From: an uncultured Flavobacteriaceae bacterium
Lineage (GTDB): Bacteria > Bacteroidota > Bacteroidia > Flavobacteriales > Flavobacteriaceae
Reading direction: 5' to 3'
Length of the DNA: 64,000 bases
Assembly: GCA_938011315.1 (NCBI GenBank)
Contig: CALLUG010000001.1
Coordinates: 1-64,000 of the forward strand
Position 1 is the first letter of the stretch; each line of letters starts with the position of its first letter. The notes under the pieces were generated by a model. It worked only from the letters and a program-made list of their open reading frames with translations, was not told the DNA's origin and made no database searches. Both the position numbers and the translations under genes were made by a program. Below, one piece after another: positions 20,680 through 30,272 of this stretch.

Positions 20680-21609
20680 CTATTTATCTAAAATAATTTC
20701 AAATTGTGTTAATTCTTTAAATTGGAGTAAGCGTTTTCTAACGGCTTCGCTTGTGAGTTGTTGCATTTGCTCTGTTCCAAACTTTTGCACACAAAATGAT
20801 GCTAGCGTTGACCCATAAACGACTGCTTTTTTCATATTCTCGAAAGAAAAATCGCCCGTTTTAGCAAGATAACCTGCAAAACCTCCTGCAAAAGTGTCTC
20901 CTGCTCCTGTTGGGTCAAAAACGTCTTCTAGTGGTAAGGCGGGGGCATAAAACACATTGTCATTATGAAATAATAATGCGCCATGCTCTCCTTTTTTAAT
21001 CACAACATACTTTGGCCCCATAGCATGTATTTTTTTTGCTGCAGTAACTAAAGCATATTCGCCAGTAAGTTGTCTAGCTTCCTCATCGTTAATGGTAATA
21101 ACATCTACGTTTTTAATTACGGCTAATAAATCTTTTAAAGCGATATCCATCCAAAAATTCATAGTATCCAAAATACTGAGCTTTGGTTTTTTGTGCATTT
21201 GGTCTAAGACACTTTGTTGCACTAAGGGATGTAAGTTTCCTAGCATTACGATTTCGGCATCTTTATAATGTTTAGGAACAACAGGACTAAAATGCTCTAA
21301 TACATTAAGCTCTGTAACTAGGGTGTCGCGAGTATTCATGTCATTATGATATTTTCCGCTCCAAAAAAAGGTTTTCCCTTCTTTTACTACTTCTAAATTT
21401 GAGATATCAATATTTTTATTCGCTAACAAATCTAGATAGCTCTGAGGAAAGTCACCTCCTACTACAGAGACTATAGCGGCATCAACATTAAATTGCGAAG
21501 TTGCTAAACCTATATAGGTTGCTGCGCCGCCTAGTATTTTGTCTGTTTTACCAAATGGTGTCTCTATGGCATCAAACGCAACGGTGCCTACAATAACGAG
21601 TTTATTCAT
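20680..21609 (-). CDS. PfkB family carbohydrate kinase
   Basis: GGAATYIGLATSQF and DPTGAGDTFAGGFAGYLA signatures. Confidence 0.93.
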   Translation of the reverse strand: MNKLVIVGTVAFDAIETPFGKTDKILGGAATYIGLATSQFNVDAAIVSVVGGDFPQSYLDLLANKNIDISNLEVVKEGKTFFWSGKYHNDMNTRDTLVTELNVLEHFSPVVPKHYKDAEIVMLGNLHPLVQQSVLDQMHKKPKLSILDTMNFWMDIALKDLLAVIKNVDVITINDEEARQLTGEYALVTAAKKIHAMGPKYVVIKKGEHGALLFHNDNVFYAPALPLEDVFDPTGAGDTFAGGFAGYLAKTGDFSFENMKKAVVYGSTLASFCVQKFGTEQMQQLTSEAVRKRLLQFKELTQFEIILDK

Positions 21610-21685
21610 GACTAAAGTATTTTTGCGTAAAGATACGTAGGATTAATCATAAATAAGTCAAGGTTTTGTTTATAACGTGCAAGAA

Positions 21686-22327
21686 TTATTTTCGTCCAAA
21701 ATCTGCAGGAATTTCTCCCCAGGCTTTGGTTTCCCATTTCACTATAGTTGTTGTATAATCGTTTTTTTTAAGCCAAAGGACTGCTCTATCTACCAAATCA
21801 AAAACAGGCTTATTGCGTTCATTTCGTTTTAGCTTGGAGTTACATTTCTTGTTACGTATCCAGCTCATAGCTGTTTTAGAGTCTGTATATAATATATATT
21901 TACTATTATTTTGTTTTAAAAAAGCCAAACCGTGTACTAATGCTAAAAACTCTCCTATATTATTTGTTGCATCTTTAAAGGGGCCTTGTATAAATAATTG
22001 TTTTTTAGTTTTTGTGTCTACACCTCTATATTCCATATTGCCCGGATTACCACTAGAAGCAGCGTCTACACAAATAGAGTTATAGTTAGGCTGTCCTATG
22101 GCTTTGAGTTGCAAAGGGCTTAACTCACTGGCGAATGATTTGTTTTGCCCGATGTGTGTTTTGTAATCGTCTTTAAACGCCTGTTTTGCAGTAATAAATG
22201 TAGGGAATGACTTAAATAATGCCCCTTCAAAGTTGTTAATTTGTGCTTTGCACTCGTCCCAAGATTCAAAAACACCAACCTTATGGCCTTTCCAAACGGT
22301 GTAATATTTCTTTTTCTTTTTAGACAC
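21686..22327 (-). CDS. Ribonuclease H family protein with N-terminal viroplasmin (RHBD) domain
   Basis: KKKYYTVWKGHKVGVFESWDECKAQINNFEGALFKSF (viroplasmin) plus RNase H domain (CVDAASSGNPGNMEYRG...NNIGEFLALVHGLAFL...LYTDSKTAMSWIRNKKC). Confidence 0.92.
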   Translation of the reverse strand: MSKKKKKYYTVWKGHKVGVFESWDECKAQINNFEGALFKSFPTFITAKQAFKDDYKTHIGQNKSFASELSPLQLKAIGQPNYNSICVDAASSGNPGNMEYRGVDTKTKKQLFIQGPFKDATNNIGEFLALVHGLAFLKQNNSKYILYTDSKTAMSWIRNKKCNSKLKRNERNKPVFDLVDRAVLWLKKNDYTTTIVKWETKAWGEIPADFGRK

Positions 22328-22344
22328 TTTGTTTCGTATGAATT

Positions 22345-22911
22345 TTATTCCGTTAGTAATTTGTTAACCACTTGTGGGAAATACATCATTTCTAAATGGT
22401 GAACTTTTTTGGCAATATCTTCGGCAGAATCTGACGGTTTTACATCACATTTTGCCTGAAAAATAATAGTGCCTTCATCATAATGTTCGTTTACATAATG
22501 AATTGTAATCCCTGTTTCAGTTTCTTTTTCAGAAATAACAGCTTTATGTACATGCATACCGTACATTCCTTTTCCTCCAAATTTTGGGAGTAGAGCTGGA
22601 TGCAAATTAATTACCTTATTAGGAAATGCCTTCAATATATTTTGAGGGAATTTCCATAAAAATCCAGCAAGAATAATTAAGTCTGGTTGTGCTATTTTTA
22701 AAATATTAAAAACATCTTCGGTGTTTTCAAAAGCCACCTTGTTAAACGACAAAGCACTAACGTTCAAATTTTTACATCGCTCTAATATGTTTGCTTTAGG
22801 ATTATTTGTTAGCACTTGAGTAATAGAAATAGTAGGGTTATCACGAAAAAAAGTAATTAAATTTTCGGCGTTAGACCCATTTCCAGAGGCAAAAATAACA
22901 ATACGTTTCAT
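22345..22911 (-). CDS. purN: Phosphoribosylglycinamide formyltransferase
   Basis: VIFASGNGSNAENLI, INLHPALLPKFGGKGMYGMHVHKAVI, TGITIHYVNEHYDEG. Confidence 0.95.
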   Translation of the reverse strand: MKRIVIFASGNGSNAENLITFFRDNPTISITQVLTNNPKANILERCKNLNVSALSFNKVAFENTEDVFNILKIAQPDLIILAGFLWKFPQNILKAFPNKVINLHPALLPKFGGKGMYGMHVHKAVISEKETETGITIHYVNEHYDEGTIIFQAKCDVKPSDSAEDIAKKVHHLEMMYFPQVVNKLLTE

Positions 22912-23053
22912 GTGTTGTTTAGACTATAGCGTATGGTTGTAAAACCACACTAATTTGTAAACAAATATAGAAGAAAAGGACTACTTATATTTGAAATTAT
23001 GCAAATTAAAATCACATTTTTACTCTAAAAGCTTGATTTAAAATAAAGTTTTT

Positions 23054-23061
23054 TATTTTTG
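23054..23061 (+). promoter_or_regulatory. Bacteroidota promoter TTG-N18-TATTTTTG upstream of acpP
   Basis: TTG 23033-23035, TATTTTTG 23054-23061, acpP ATG at 23094. Confidence 0.6.
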
Positions 23062-23093
23062 CTGCCTAAACTTAAAATTAAAATTGAATTATT

Positions 23094-23327
23094 ATGTCAG
23101 ACATTGCATCAAGAGTAAAAGCGATTATCGTAGATAAACTAGGCGTTGACGAAAACGAAGTTGTATCAGAAGCGAGTTTTACTAACGACCTAGGAGCAGA
23201 CTCATTAGACACGGTAGAATTAATAATGGAATTTGAAAAGGAATTTGATATTCAAATCCCAGACGATCAAGCTGAAAATATTGCAACAGTAGGTCAAGCA
23301 ACGTCTTATATTGAAGACGCAAAATAA
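23094..23327 (+). CDS. acpP: Acyl carrier protein
   Basis: [32 protein letters not shown]; phosphopantetheine Ser. Confidence 0.98.
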   Translation: MSDIASRVKAIIVDKLGVDENEVVSEASFTNDLGADSLDTVELIMEFEKEFDIQIPDDQAENIATVGQATSYIEDAK

Positions 23328-23340
23328 GTAAATTAACGTT

Positions 23341-24591
23341 ATGGAACTTAAGCGCGTAGTAGTTACAGGCCTTGGAGCTTTAACACCAATTGGAAACACC
23401 ATTGAAGAGTATTGGGATGGTCTTGTTAATGGTAAAAGCGGAGCTGCGCCTATAACTTATTTTAATACCGAAAAGTTCAAAACTAAATTCGCTTGCGAAT
23501 TAAAAAACTTCAATGCGACCGACTTTTTTAATAGAAAAGACGCGCGCAAAATGGATAAGTTTACACAATATGCCATGGTCGCCTCAGATGAAGCGATACT
23601 GGACTCTAAATTAGATCTAGACAGCATCGACAAATTGCGCGTAGGCGTTATTTGGGGTGCAGGTATTGGTGGTATTGAAACTTTCCAACAAGAAGTATTA
23701 AACTTTGCTCAAGGGGATGGAACTCCAAAGTTCAATCCCTTTTTTATTCCTAAAATGATTGCCGATATTGCTCCAGGTAATATCTCTATCAAAAACGGCT
23801 TTATGGGGCCTAACTATACTACGGTATCAGCTTGTGCCTCATCCGCAAATGCAATGGCAGATGCCTTAAACTACATACGTTTAGGCCATTGTGATGTTAT
23901 TGTAACAGGCGGAAGCGAAGCTGCAGTAACTATAGCAGGAATGGGAGGCTTTAATGCAATGCACGCACTATCAACACGAAATGACGATCCACAATCGGCA
24001 TCCAGACCATTTGATGCTAATCGAGATGGGTTTGTCCTTGGAGAAGGTGCTGGAGCATTAATATTAGAAGAGTATGAACATGCAAAAGCCCGTGGGGCAA
24101 AAATATATGCAGAGTTTGTAGGTGCAGGACTATCATCCGACGCACACCATATGACAGCGCCACACCCAGAGGGGATTGGCGTTATTGCTGTAATGAAAAA
24201 CTGTTTGCAAAATGCAGGGCTTAACCCCGAAGATGTTGATGCCATTAATACACACGGAACGTCTACACCACTAGGTGATGTAGCAGAACTAAAAGCAATA
24301 TCAAAAGTTTTTGACACTCATGTCAAAACCATGAATATTAACTCTACAAAATCTATGACAGGCCATTTACTAGGTGCGGCAGGTGCTATTGAAGCAATTT
24401 CTGCAATCCTATCGATGAAACATGGTATTGTACCCCCTACAATTAATCACAGTACGGTAGATAGTAATATAGATTCGCAGCTAAATTTAACCCTAAACAA
24501 AGCTCAAAAAAGAGATGTTAACGTGGTAATGAGTAATACTTTTGGCTTTGGTGGTCATAACGCTTGTGTATTATTTAAAAAAATAGACTAA
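23341..24591 (+). CDS. fabF: 3-oxoacyl-ACP synthase II
   Basis: VVVTGLGALTPIGNT, VSACASSANAMADA, NTHGTSTPLGDVAE, NSTKSMTGHLLGAAGAIEA. Confidence 0.98.
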   Translation: MELKRVVVTGLGALTPIGNTIEEYWDGLVNGKSGAAPITYFNTEKFKTKFACELKNFNATDFFNRKDARKMDKFTQYAMVASDEAILDSKLDLDSIDKLRVGVIWGAGIGGIETFQQEVLNFAQGDGTPKFNPFFIPKMIADIAPGNISIKNGFMGPNYTTVSACASSANAMADALNYIRLGHCDVIVTGGSEAAVTIAGMGGFNAMHALSTRNDDPQSASRPFDANRDGFVLGEGAGALILEEYEHAKARGAKIYAEFVGAGLSSDAHHMTAPHPEGIGVIAVMKNCLQNAGLNPEDVDAINTHGTSTPLGDVAELKAISKVFDTHVKTMNINSTKSMTGHLLGAAGAIEAISAILSMKHGIVPPTINHSTVDSNIDSQLNLTLNKAQKRDVNVVMSNTFGFGGHNACVLFKKID

Positions 24592-24598
24592 ACCCCGA

Positions 24599-25342
24599 AT
24601 GAAATTCATTCGTAACATACTAAAAAATCCCCGCTCCAAAAAGGACGGGTTTTTTTTTACTGAATTAGAAAAAATCTTAGGCTTTAAGCCCAAGCAAAAA
24701 GCATATTACAGAAGGGCATTTACCCATCGTTCTATGAATAAAAAGAATGAGGACGGAATGCCTATAAATTACGAACGCTTGGAGTTTCTTGGTGATGCTA
24801 TGTTAAGCGCTATTATTGCAACTTACCTATTTAGTAAATCGCCACATGGTGATGAAGGTTATTTAACCAAAATGAGATCTAAAATAGTAAGTAGGTCGTA
24901 CCTAAATATGTTAGGACAAGAACTAAAGCTTGTTAACTTAGTACAAAGTAAAATCCCAAATAATAATTTTGGGGCTAATATTTATGGCAATTTGTTTGAA
25001 GCCCTAATAGGTGCTATTTATCTAGATCGTGGATATTTATATTGCGAAAAATTTGTATTTAAAACCCTAATTAAGCCTTATGTTAATATTGAAACTTTAG
25101 AAGGCAAAATAACTAGCTATAAAAGTTTACTCATTGAGTGGTGTCAAAAAGAAAAAAAAGCCCTACACTTTAACACTTATGAAGATACAGGTAATGACTC
25201 TATTAAACATTTTTCAGTAAAACTCGTCGTAGATAATAACGTAATTTCTAAAGGAAGGGACACTTCAAAAAAGAGAGCAGAGGAAAAGGCCTCAAAGCGA
25301 GCTTTTTTCGCCCTTCAAAAAGAAATAACGTCTTCTACATAA
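24599..25342 (+). CDS. rnc: Ribonuclease III
   Basis: NYERLEFLGDAMLSAIIATYLF signature; C-terminal dsRBD. Confidence 0.97.
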   Translation: MKFIRNILKNPRSKKDGFFFTELEKILGFKPKQKAYYRRAFTHRSMNKKNEDGMPINYERLEFLGDAMLSAIIATYLFSKSPHGDEGYLTKMRSKIVSRSYLNMLGQELKLVNLVQSKIPNNNFGANIYGNLFEALIGAIYLDRGYLYCEKFVFKTLIKPYVNIETLEGKITSYKSLLIEWCQKEKKALHFNTYEDTGNDSIKHFSVKLVVDNNVISKGRDTSKKRAEEKASKRAFFALQKEITSST

Positions 25343-25510
25343 TAACCGGTATGTAGCTGTTGTGACTAATTATAGAATAATATAGAAAAAACAAATAAAA
25401 GACTATTTAAGGACTATAAGAAAACAGCTAAGGAAATTATTTTACCTTTACTATCCATAATGAGAGAAAATTATTTTTTTTAGGTAAAATTAAGTAGTTA
25501 AATCTAGCTG

Positions 25511-25544
25511 GAAAACATTTAAATACCAATCAATAAATGTTTTC
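25511..25544. repeat. Perfect 11-bp inverted repeat in the rnc/IPExxxVDY intergenic region
   Basis: GAAAACATTTA-aataccaatcaa-TAAATGTTTTC; no T-tract follows. Confidence 0.6.
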
Positions 25545-25774
25545 GACAAAGTTTTTAAATTAGATATTAATTTAGAGTCCGCATTCGATTACATTTGAAT
25601 CTACTCAGAACTGCAAACATCAGTGCTAAATTGAAAATTAACGTATATTAACCCGTAACAGAGGTCATATGAAACCGTTTTAATAACAATACATAAAAAG
25701 GGTAAAGAAATACAAACGAGTAATGATTATTATCCTTAATAGACTATATTTACATTTCAGAAGCTTTTGTTTTT

Positions 25775-26251
25775 ATGCATAAACTAATTGTAGATGACTT
25801 TTTAGACAGCGATTATGTGCTCTTTGCGATACATACATCTCTAATAGATTATCGTCTTGCTTATCTTTTAAATTGCTGTTTGAATATAAATTTAAAACGT
25901 AGACCTAAAGATTTAGACTTTAAGTACATACAAATGTCTTATCCTATTTTTGAATGGAAAGATTTGGAGCAGTTAAAAACTTGGAATTTAGTATCTAATA
26001 TCTGTATAAAAGAAGAAGAGAGCATAATTAGTACAGGCTCGTTATTTAATAATACGACTAAACTTATAAAAAAACACACTCTAATTCCAGAGTTTAAAAC
26101 AGCAAATTTTTTATTAAAAATGAGCAGTAACTGTAACGTTATTAACCCAAAAACGATTATGGCTAACATCCAAAAAATAGTACAAATAGCCCTTGTGTAT
26201 CCTATAGACCTGAATCAAATAAAATCGAAAACCAACCTAATTTTTAATTAA
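25775..26251 (+). CDS. IPExxxVDY family protein
   Basis: Small protein between rnc and pyk; overlaps pyk start (TAATG). Confidence 0.75.
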   Translation: MHKLIVDDFLDSDYVLFAIHTSLIDYRLAYLLNCCLNINLKRRPKDLDFKYIQMSYPIFEWKDLEQLKTWNLVSNICIKEEESIISTGSLFNNTTKLIKKHTLIPEFKTANFLLKMSSNCNVINPKTIMANIQKIVQIALVYPIDLNQIKSKTNLIFN

Positions 26252-27705
26252 TGCCATTAAAACGAAAAAAAACCAAAATAGTCGCTACTCTAGGACCATC
26301 TACAAACAAAAAAGAAGTCCTAAAGGCAATGATAGAGGAAGGCGTAAACGTATTTCGCATTAACTTTTCTCATGCTAATTATGACGATGTAAAGCAGCGC
26401 ATTGAAACAATAAGAACCCTAAATAAGGAACTAGACTGCAACGTATCTATATTAGCAGATTTACAAGGGCCAAAACTTAGAGTAGGAGTTATGGATCACG
26501 ACGTTGTGGTTAATCCTAATGATGAAATTACTTTTGTAACAGGAAAAGAATTTAAAGGAAATAAGGAGCGGATTTACATGAACTACGATAATTTTCCTAG
26601 AGATGTAAAACCAGGAGAACGCATTCTATTAGACGATGGTAAGTTAGCCTTTGAAGTACTTAAAACAGACAAAAAAGCAAAAGTTTTAGCTAGAGTAATA
26701 CAAGGAGGACCACTAAAGTCTAAAAAAGGCGTTAACCTCCCAAACACAAACATCTCGCAACCAGCATTAACTAAAAAAGATATACAAGATGCCATATTTG
26801 CTATTAAACAAAAAGTAGATTGGCTCGCTTTATCATTTGTACGCCACGCAGACGATTTAAAATTACTACAAAAGCTAATTAACGAGCATAGTGATCATAA
26901 AATTCCCATTATTGCAAAAATTGAAAAACCAGAAGCTGTTGAAAATATAGATAAAATAGTAGCTTACTGCGATGCATTAATGGTTGCTAGAGGCGATTTG
27001 GGTGTTGAAATTCCTGCAGAAGAAGTACCTTTAATTCAAAAACAACTTGTACTAAGAGCCAAAAAGGCACGAATCCCTGTCATTATAGCGACACAAATGA
27101 TGGAAACCATGATTACCAGCTTAACCCCTACTAGAGCAGAAGTAAATGATGTCGCTAACTCTGTTATGGATGGCGCAGATGCTGTAATGCTTTCTGGAGA
27201 AACCTCTGTAGGGAAGTACCCTGTACAGGTTATTAGGCAAATGGCAAATATTATTCGTAGTGTTGAAGATTCGCCACTAATTCAGGTGCCACATTTACCC
27301 CCTCATATTCGTACCAATAGATATATTACAAAATCTATTTGTTATCATGCTGCACATATGGCTAACGAAATTGATGCTCAAGCAATCTCTACACTAACTA
27401 ATAGCGGCTACACTGCCTTTCAAATTTCGGCATGGCGACCATCGGCAAATATTTTGGTCTTTACGTCCAATAAACGAATTCTTACGCAGCTTAATTTGTT
27501 ATGGGGTGTTACTGCATTTTTTTACGATAAATTTGTAAGTACAGACGAAACTATTGATGACGTTAACAAAATTGCTTGTGAAAAAGGGTACCTAAAAGAA
27601 GGCGATATGCTAATTAGCCTTGCTGCAATGCCTATTCAAGATAAAGGAATGGTAAATACCTTGCGAGTTACAGAAATTGAGCAATGCAACTTTACAGTGA
27701 GTTAG
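26251..27705 (+). CDS. pyk: Pyruvate kinase
   Basis: KIVATLGPST, MVARGDLGVEIPAEEVPLIQKQ, IIATQMMETMI, MDGADAVMLSGETSVGKYP. Confidence 0.98.
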   Translation: MPLKRKKTKIVATLGPSTNKKEVLKAMIEEGVNVFRINFSHANYDDVKQRIETIRTLNKELDCNVSILADLQGPKLRVGVMDHDVVVNPNDEITFVTGKEFKGNKERIYMNYDNFPRDVKPGERILLDDGKLAFEVLKTDKKAKVLARVIQGGPLKSKKGVNLPNTNISQPALTKKDIQDAIFAIKQKVDWLALSFVRHADDLKLLQKLINEHSDHKIPIIAKIEKPEAVENIDKIVAYCDALMVARGDLGVEIPAEEVPLIQKQLVLRAKKARIPVIIATQMMETMITSLTPTRAEVNDVANSVMDGADAVMLSGETSVGKYPVQVIRQMANIIRSVEDSPLIQVPHLPPHIRTNRYITKSICYHAAHMANEIDAQAISTLTNSGYTAFQISAWRPSANILVFTSNKRILTQLNLLWGVTAFFYDKFVSTDETIDDVNKIACEKGYLKEGDMLISLAAMPIQDKGMVNTLRVTEIEQCNFTVS

Positions 27706-27728
27706 TACAATTAGAGTTTAATGGCATA

Positions 27729-27766
27729 AAAAAGCCACTTGAAAACTAGTTTTCAAGTGGCTTTTT
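27729..27766. terminator. Bidirectional rho-independent terminator between convergent pyk and DUF3078 gene
   Basis: Perfect 38-bp palindrome AAAAAGCCACTTGAAAACTAGTTTTCAAGTGGCTTTTT. Confidence 0.9.
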
Positions 27767-27826
27767 AGACTAAAAAATTATATAAATGTAATCCGTTTTT
27801 TTTGGTTGGGTATGGCTATAATTTTA

Positions 27827-28732
27827 TTAAAATGCGTAGCTTAATCCTAGAGTCCAAAATGTTTGTAAATCATTATCTGCTGCACTTAAAGATACTCCTT
27901 GAAAATTTGCGGCTTCTTGCCTGTTGCTTCTTAAACCAAAATCAAATCCAACACCAATTTTTTTCCATAAAGTGTATGAGAATGAGTTATTCCATGTCCA
28001 GTTAGACAAATCACTTTCTTCGTAGCTTTGAAAGGTTGAAAAATTTGTTTTAAAGTTTATAGCACCTATTTTACGAGTGTAATCTGCTACTATTTTTGCT
28101 CCTAGTGAAGACTCAAAAACATTGTCACCACTACTAAATACAAAATTGTAGTTAGCAGGGTTAATAGTTATTACTAAGTTTGTTATTGGCGTCCATGTAA
28201 ATCCAATACCAAGGTCTAAATACCCGGGGTCATTAAAATTACTTAATATTGTTGTTCTGTATTCTGCAAGAGCAGAGTATGCTAGTTTTTTATTAATATT
28301 TCTACCGTAAAGGGATGAAATATTAAAGACGTCTGTAGCTTCTCTAAATCCATCATCGTCTAGAGGGTCGTTTCTGTCGTCTATTTTTACCCAAGTTAAA
28401 TTAACATTAAGCGAGTTTCTCCAAAAAAACTTGTCTTGTATTAAGTTAGCATAAGCATTTGCTGTAATACCTATGTTTCCGGCTGAGTTGTCTGGTATTC
28501 CTTGAGCAAATGAGTTTCTAAATTCAGAAATACTACCACCTATTGTTCCAAAAATAGCTTTTCTCCATCCTGGTAGAGCATCTATTTTTGCTTGAGCAGC
28601 ATTTGCTATGGCTTGAGCAGAATCTGCAACTTTTTGTGCCTTTGCTTTTTCTTCTTTAAGTGTTTCTTTAGTTTGTGCCTGCACTGAAATAATTGACATA
28701 CAGAGCATAAGAAAAAATACTATTTTTTTCAT
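27827..28732 (-). CDS. DUF3078 domain-containing (predicted outer membrane) protein
   Basis: Signal peptide, coiled-coil KETLKEEKAKAQKVADSAQAIANAAQ, then barrel-like NSLNVNLTWVKIDDRND...YTLWKKIGVGFDFGLRSNRQ. Confidence 0.8.
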   Translation of the reverse strand: MKKIVFFLMLCMSIISVQAQTKETLKEEKAKAQKVADSAQAIANAAQAKIDALPGWRKAIFGTIGGSISEFRNSFAQGIPDNSAGNIGITANAYANLIQDKFFWRNSLNVNLTWVKIDDRNDPLDDDGFREATDVFNISSLYGRNINKKLAYSALAEYRTTILSNFNDPGYLDLGIGFTWTPITNLVITINPANYNFVFSSGDNVFESSLGAKIVADYTRKIGAINFKTNFSTFQSYEESDLSNWTWNNSFSYTLWKKIGVGFDFGLRSNRQEAANFQGVSLSAADNDLQTFWTLGLSYAF

Positions 28733-28866
28733 TTTTAAATTAATTAAGTTAGTTGTTATGACTGATTTTATTAGGGTAATTTTTCGAGTGCAAAAATAAT
28801 CACACTACTGCATTGTCTACGCAATACAGTTAATAATAATTGTAGGTTTCGATAAAATGTATCTTT

Positions 28867-29370
28867 TTATCTTTTAAATAAAGGAACCGATGAACATGCT
28901 TCACCGTACATAATAGACTTTGCTATGGGGATTAACTTTATAGTTAATTGTAAATAAGCGTTTTTAGGTATGGGCTTGTTTGCGCAGCCTTTTATAATAA
29001 TAGGTTTGTTTTTATATTGTGTAACGTCTAAATTGGCAATAATATCTTGATATATTGAAGATTCCAATTGTTCTAAGTCCCCGACAATTATTTTTTTTGC
29101 ATAAGGCTCTAAGGCTATAGTTAATAAAGTGTACGCCCATACAGGAATAATAGCATCGGTACTACAGGTTATAGCGATGTATTGATCTTGATGTATAGCC
29201 CAGTTGTAGTTTTTAATGGCCTGACGAAAGTTTTTTTCTTGTAGCACAAGACCTTCGTACAACCAGTTTTTAATATCAAAACTTAAGCGGTCTCCTTTTG
29301 GATAATAGTCTTCTAGGTTTAAGGTAATAAGTTTGCTATTTGCTACACGATTTATAATTTGATCTGTCAT
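28867..29370 (-). CDS. DUF2480 family protein
   Basis: NWAIHQDQYIAITCSTDAIIPVWAYTLLTIALEPYAK; adjacent to SUF genes as in other Flavobacteriia. Confidence 0.82.
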   Translation of the reverse strand: MTDQIINRVANSKLITLNLEDYYPKGDRLSFDIKNWLYEGLVLQEKNFRQAIKNYNWAIHQDQYIAITCSTDAIIPVWAYTLLTIALEPYAKKIIVGDLEQLESSIYQDIIANLDVTQYKNKPIIIKGCANKPIPKNAYLQLTIKLIPIAKSIMYGEACSSVPLFKR

Positions 29371-29389
29371 AATCTAAATATGCTTTATT

Positions 29390-29716
29390 TTATAACATGC
29401 CAAGCTCTAGTTTTGCTTCTTCGCTCATTAAGTCCTGTGTCCAGGGAGGGTCAAATGTAATTTCTACTTCAGATGATTTTACATCTTTAAGAGATCTTAC
29501 TTTTTCTTCTACTTCTAGGGGTAGTGTTTCTGCAACAGGACAATTTGGGGTGGTAAGGGTCATTAGTATTTTTACATCATAATCCTCATTAACAAATACA
29601 TCGTATATTAATCCCAGCTCGTAGATATCTACAGGAATCTCTGGGTCGTATATGGTTTTTAATACGCGAACTATTTTTTCGCCCAAATCATTAACGTCTA
29701 TTGGTGTTGTGCTCAT
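29390..29716 (-). CDS. SUF system-associated metal-sulfur cluster assembly factor (DUF59/PaaD-like)
   Basis: VRVLKTIYDPEIPVDIYELGLIYDV...MTLTTPNCPVAETLPLEVEEKV. Confidence 0.92.
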   Translation of the reverse strand: MSTTPIDVNDLGEKIVRVLKTIYDPEIPVDIYELGLIYDVFVNEDYDVKILMTLTTPNCPVAETLPLEVEEKVRSLKDVKSSEVEITFDPPWTQDLMSEEAKLELGML

Positions 29717-29775
29717 CTAAAAAATATGATTTATGTTTGTAATAAATATTTTGTTTTAGCTTATGTTGTAAAACA

Positions 29776-30198
29776 TTATTTTATTTGTGTTTGGTAAGCT
29801 ATTGCGTATAGCTTTATTTGCTTGAGCATACTTAACAAGCCGTTAGCTCTAGTTGGTGATAAATGTTCTTTTAGTCCAATCTCATCTATAAAGCTTGTAT
29901 TTGCTTCTATAATGTCTTTAGGATGCTGATTAGAAAATACTCGCAATAATATTGCAATAATGCCTTTTGTAATAATTGCATCGCTGTCTGCTGTGTATAC
30001 AATAGTATTGTTGTCCATTTTGGCATGAACCCAAACTTTACTTTGACAGCCTTTTATAATATTATCGTCCGTTTTATACTGCTCTTCTATTAGGGGAAGC
30101 GATTTGCCTAACTCAATCATATACTCATAACGCTGCATCCAATCATCAAACATTGAAAATTCGTCAACAATTTCGTTTTGTATTTCTTGTATACTCAC
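29776..30198 (-). CDS. sufE: SufE family protein
   Basis: MQRYEYMIELGKSLPLIEEQYKTDDNIIKGCQSKVWV. Proposed GTG start at 30198 (MSIQEIQNEIVDEF), since the tracked ATG at 30231 lies upstream of a promoter element. Confidence 0.92.
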   Translation of the reverse strand: MSIQEIQNEIVDEFSMFDDWMQRYEYMIELGKSLPLIEEQYKTDDNIIKGCQSKVWVHAKMDNNTIVYTADSDAIITKGIIAILLRVFSNQHPKDIIEANTSFIDEIGLKEHLSPTRANGLLSMLKQIKLYAIAYQTQIK

Positions 30199-30214
30199 TG
30201 CTTGTAATTTTACA

Positions 30215-30222
30215 CAAAAGTA
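30215..30222 (-). promoter_or_regulatory. Bacteroidota -7 promoter element TACTTTTG upstream of the sufE GTG start
   Basis: caaaagta on + strand, 16 bp before GTG. Confidence 0.5.
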
Positions 30223-30272
30223 CAACAACAATTAGTGTTTGTCAATACTTTAAGTAAACCATAAAGGTTTAG

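Noticed and set aside
23871-24317. 148-aa minus-strand ORF
   Set aside because: Antisense shadow within fabF.
25343-25354. AATAACCGGTAT considered as a fourth MITE copy
   Set aside because: Only the 12-nt end matches; the internal consensus is absent, so it is mentioned only as a possible remnant.
27802-28005. 67-aa plus-strand ORF
   Set aside because: Antisense to the 3' end of the DUF3078 gene.
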